A stretch of DNA of 36,463 bases, from positions 1-36,463 of the forward strand of contig NZ_MLYR01000080.1 of NCBI RefSeq assembly GCF_001866655.1. Direction: 5' to 3'. Within the stretch, counting starts at the first letter, position 1. Each line of letters begins with the position of its first letter. Below are positions 33,783 through 36,463 of the stretch, one piece after another. Under the pieces are notes generated by a model, which was not told where the DNA came from, did no database searches, and worked only from the letters and a program-made list of their open reading frames with translations. The DNA comes from Bacillus sp. MUM 116 (GTDB taxonomy: Bacteria; Bacillota; Bacilli; Bacillales; Cytobacillaceae). The translations under genes and the position numbers were made by a program.

Positions 33783-33917
33783 TCCATTTCCTCCTTAAAT
33801 GAGCAAATCCTTCATATTTTAACAAGTCTTTCAAGTTCATTGTATCATGTTCAACTGCCATACGCTTCATCAAAAGCTTATTTATAAAAATACTCCAATA
33901 AGAACAGTCTAAACCTT

Positions 33918-34037
33918 TTAACAACATGTATACATCATCCGAAATCCGATGTGCTCAAAACCGATTCTTTTATAAATTACTCCAGCTACAGGATTATCAT
34001 AGAACAAACAAAGTTCATCTTCTTGCCCTACCTTCCG
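33918..34037 (-). pseudogene. C-terminal remnant of a GNAT acetyltransferase
   Basis: The frame reads ELCLFYDNPVAGVIYKRIGF and ends MMYTCC before TAA at 33918. This is the NPxAxxIYxxIGF signature that closes the acetyl-CoA-binding part of GNAT proteins. A TGA at 34038 interrupts the frame upstream and no start is present, so only about 39 codons survive. Confidence 0.65.
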
Positions 34038-34073
34038 TCATTGAGGAACCACAATCATGAATCAAAATGAGAA

Positions 34074-34095
34074 AAGAGCTACGCTTGTAGCTCTT
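34074..34095 (-). terminator. Terminator after the MFS gene
   Basis: AAGAGCTAC and GTAGCTCTT form a perfect 9-bp stem with a 4-base loop, followed by TTTTCTCATTTT on the minus strand, 21 bases beyond the stop. Confidence 0.85.
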
Positions 34096-34115
34096 CCATC
34101 TCCCTTATTAATCCA

Positions 34116-35303
34116 TCATAAACTCAGCTTTTTGACAAAATTTGTGGTTTGAGACTTTTTGCGAGTGGATGCAAATTGTATGATTATCATCAGTAAAATG
34201 ATTGCAATCAACCCAAAAATGGCAGATGAAAAGCTGTTGGTAGCATCATGAACCCATCCGAGAAGGATTGGACCAAAAGCACCAATTACATATCCTGCAG
34301 ATTGTGTCATGGCAGACCAAGATGCAGCTTCATGAGCGTTATTTGTTGCATCTATTGGCAAAAGAAGGTTGATGGGAAACAACCCACCTGCACCAATACC
34401 GATAAAGGCTGAAGCGATCCATGGTTCAACATGTAATACAAGTAAAATTAGACCCGCAAGTTCAAGCAAAGATCCGATCACCAACCACAAGCGCCGTGAT
34501 GAAAAATTCTTTAACAACATAGGTAACACCAGATTTACTGGAATTTGAATCACAACGAATACAGTAAAAGAAGTCTCTGCGTAAGATTTTGTGTATCCCA
34601 TTCCTTGGATCATCTGAGGAAGCCAGGCTGTATACGAGTAAAATAGCATAGCCATCAAACCAAATGACAAAGTTAGGATCCAGGCCTTACCGTTCCTCCA
34701 TGGCAAATTGGTTTTTGCACCTGCTAAATCAGTTTGAGCTGATTTTTTTACTTGAAGTTGAACAAAGAACCACCAGATAATAGCAGCAACGAAAGCGATT
34801 ATCGACCAAAATGCAAGTGAACTCTTCCAGGAGTGAAAGGTTTTCTGAAGCGGTGATGAAAGTGCAGAACTAGAGGCAGCCCCCAAAGTAAGTGCCACCG
34901 AATATATGGCAATTAAAGAAGGGACATTCTTAGGAAAATACTGTTTAATAAATCCGGACAATAGCGGACCTATGAATGCGATCCCTATTCCAGCAATCAA
35001 GGATGAGATGATCAAGAATGATACGGAGTTCGTAAACATTCGAATGACAGTACCAACGCCAATTACCACCAGTGACAAGCCGATGATCCGTTCTATTCCC
35101 CATTTACCTCCAGCTTTTACAGCGACCGGGGAAAAAAGCCCCATACAGAAGACTGGTATAGAGGTTAGCAGACTAGCTATCGCCGCACTCATTACAAGCT
35201 CTCCCCGAATACTTTCGATCAATGGAGAGATTGAGTTAATTGCCGGACGTAAATTTAGTGCAGCAATAAATAAAGCGATAATCATTAATATATTTTTTTT
35301 CAT
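34116..35303 (-). CDS. MFS transporter, CynX/NimT (YycB)-like
   Basis: A 395-aa major facilitator protein with 12 expected helices. The opening FIAALNLRPAINSISPLIES is the signature of the CynX/NimT branch (cyanate, nitroimidazole or related export), to which Bacillus YycB belongs. AAAGGAG lies before the ATG and a terminator follows. It is divergent from a LysR regulator with 185 bases between the start codons, the usual layout of a LysR-controlled exporter gene. Its cargo is unknown, and no link to the ureide genes is visible. Confidence 0.88.
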   Translation of the reverse strand: MKKNILMIIALFIAALNLRPAINSISPLIESIRGELVMSAAIASLLTSIPVFCMGLFSPVAVKAGGKWGIERIIGLSLVVIGVGTVIRMFTNSVSFLIISSLIAGIGIAFIGPLLSGFIKQYFPKNVPSLIAIYSVALTLGAASSSALSSPLQKTFHSWKSSLAFWSIIAFVAAIIWWFFVQLQVKKSAQTDLAGAKTNLPWRNGKAWILTLSFGLMAMLFYSYTAWLPQMIQGMGYTKSYAETSFTVFVVIQIPVNLVLPMLLKNFSSRRLWLVIGSLLELAGLILLVLHVEPWIASAFIGIGAGGLFPINLLLPIDATNNAHEAASWSAMTQSAGYVIGAFGPILLGWVHDATNSFSSAIFGLIAIILLMIIIQFASTRKKSQTTNFVKKLSL

Positions 35304-35488
35304 GTTTTCTCCTTTCGATACCCGCCACTCCCCTGTAAATTACAATGAGTGACTGATAAAAAATGCTTCTATGCTGTGGCATGAACAAATCATACTTGAG
35401 AGTAAATCATTTATCAATTATATTAAATTTATAATAATGATTTGTTTTATAAATGATAATGAAACATTTTCTTATGGGAGCTGGTCTG

Positions 35489-36370
35489 ATGGAACTTAGA
35501 CAACTAGGATATTTTATTGCGGTATGTGAGGAGCTTCATTTTACAAAGGCAGCTGATAAAATAGGTATATCTCAGCCTAATTTGAGTTTGCAAATTAAAG
35601 CGTTGGAAGAAGAAATTGGAACGCCTTTATTAGACCGTATCGGAAAGCGGATTGTACTAACTGAATCAGGGTCGATCCTGCTTAAGTACACTCGGAACAT
35701 GTTTCAAAATCTTCAAAACGCGCTCATTGAGATGGAAGACCTCCGGCATAAACGAGGCGGAAGCCTTGGAGTCGGCGCATTGCCCTCCGAGCTTGATTTT
35801 CGTCTGACCCCAATGTTTATTAATTTTTGTAAGAGATATCCGAATGTAAAGCTGAAAATCATCTCGGAAGTAGAAATAGCCCAGCTGGTGTTGAATAACG
35901 AAATTGATATCGGGATTGCCGTGAAGCCTTTATTCGATAGCCGCTTAGTCATACGCCCATTATCCAGAGAAGAATACGGTGTAGTTGTGGCAAAGGAACA
36001 TAAGCTTTCCAGTAGAGAATCCATTTCCTTGAAAGAGCTTAATGGGCTGCCCGTTGTTTTATATCCAAAAGGGTTATGGGGCAGGGACTTTTTAGAAAAC
36101 TATTGTCAACAGCATGGATTCAATTTGAATGTGGTGGTAGAAACGAGCTCCAATCCTTCCCTTTTTAATTTTGTAAGAGAAAATATAGGAGTAACCATCC
36201 AAGCATATTCACTGCTTGAATCCATCGATCATCTCAACCTTCGTTTTATCCGCATTCACGACCATCCGCCTGTTAGGGAAATGAGCATCATTTATAGGTC
36301 GGATAAATATCTCAACCACGCAGCACAAGCATTTATTCATTTTGCTGAGGAATACTTAAAAGAGCATTAA
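35489..36370 (+). CDS. LysR-family transcriptional regulator
   Basis: A LysR regulator of 293 aa from the ATG at 35489, which has GGGAG eight bases upstream and gives the canonical opening MELRQLGYFIAVCEELHF; an ATG at 35453 would add 12 atypical residues. The winged helix covers 1-60 (FTKAADKIGISQPNLSLQIK is the recognition region) and the two-lobed effector domain 90-290. It resembles the CynR/CatR branch. It is divergent from the MFS exporter, which it most likely controls in response to a small molecule; AT-rich sequence at 35380-35450 probably holds its binding site. Confidence 0.9.
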   Translation: MELRQLGYFIAVCEELHFTKAADKIGISQPNLSLQIKALEEEIGTPLLDRIGKRIVLTESGSILLKYTRNMFQNLQNALIEMEDLRHKRGGSLGVGALPSELDFRLTPMFINFCKRYPNVKLKIISEVEIAQLVLNNEIDIGIAVKPLFDSRLVIRPLSREEYGVVVAKEHKLSSRESISLKELNGLPVVLYPKGLWGRDFLENYCQQHGFNLNVVVETSSNPSLFNFVRENIGVTIQAYSLLESIDHLNLRFIRIHDHPPVREMSIIYRSDKYLNHAAQAFIHFAEEYLKEH

Positions 36371-36418
36371 GTTTTAGGGAAACGAGTCATTTAAAATGCT
36401 TATTAACATTCAATAATT

Positions 36419-36463
36419 AAGGCTCTTTTCGTAAACTTTGTTGCTTTTGGACCTTAATAAGGG
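36419..36463 (+). repeat. Right copy of the inverted dispersed repeat
   Basis: Reverse complement of 81-125 with 41 of 45 bases identical; core CTCTTTTCGTAAACTTTGTT. It starts 49 bases after the LysR stop and runs to the window edge, so its full length is unknown. Confidence 0.7.

Larger units (their letters stand above)
33783..34115. other. Gene-free stretch with a GNAT remnant and terminator
   Basis: Holds the tail of an acetyltransferase gene (33918-34037) and the terminator of the MFS gene (34074-34095). Bases 33783-33917 contain the leader of the DinB gene and nothing else recognised. Confidence 0.55.

Overview
The window is AT-rich, with strong Gram-positive ribosome binding sites (GGAGG, AGGGG types), short intergenic hairpin terminators, a PucR-type regulator, a CotQ-like spore-coat oxidase, a YhfH-like zinc ribbon and candidate Spo0A boxes. 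This points to an endospore-forming member of the Bacillaceae (Bacillus sensu lato); the species cannot be told. Nearly all genes lie on the minus strand and the dominant theme is purine-ureide (allantoin) catabolism.

Layout. 0.2-4.2 kb: minus-strand cluster of a fumarylacetoacetase-family enzyme, a CodB-like NCS1 permease and an amidase. 4.2-9.1 kb: sparse accessory stretch with a 40-aa basic protein behind two candidate 0A boxes, a CotQ-like FAD oxidase, an unrecognised 124-aa gene, a YhfH-like small protein and gene fragments. 9.1-15.7 kb: NCS2 nucleobase permease, small cupin, ureidoglycine aminohydrolase (allE), allantoinase (allB) and the divergent activator pucR. 16.0-25.8 kb: minus-strand series split transketolase (N then C) - DUF1537 acid-sugar kinase - Gcl-like ThDP enzyme - xylose-isomerase-like TIM barrel - allantoate amidohydrolase - 3-hydroxyacid dehydrogenase (GlxR-like) - AEC transporter. 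26.1 kb: IclR-family regulator. 27.1-27.5 kb: tandem palindromic repeats. 27.8-31.7 kb: PucI-like NCS1 permease, a small ORF, thiol peroxidase and a class II aldolase. 31.9-36.4 kb: decayed fragments (MFS, VOC, GNAT C-termini), a VOC protein, a DinB protein and a divergent MFS exporter/LysR pair.

How the genes may work together. Allantoin enters through the PucI-like permease, AllB opens it to allantoate, AllC and AllE remove ammonia, and the chain ends in glyoxylate. The Gcl-like enzyme, the TIM barrel and the GlxR-like dehydrogenase resemble the glycerate pathway, but no glycerate kinase is visible. Instead, tightly coupled genes encode a split transketolase and a DUF1537 kinase, with a class II aldolase gene elsewhere in the window. 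This could be a different route from glyoxylate or from an acid sugar into triose phosphate.

The strongest non-coding signal is a recurring site (ATGAAACNNNGTTGYTTAT on the minus strand). It lies upstream of the transketolase operon, the PucI-like permease, the aldolase and a small ORF, with further copies near the FAH cluster and at 8.4-8.8 kb. It resembles IclR/KdgR-type operators and may define the regulon of the IclR gene here. A 45-bp imperfect inverted repeat lies close to both window ends, with a partial copy in the middle.
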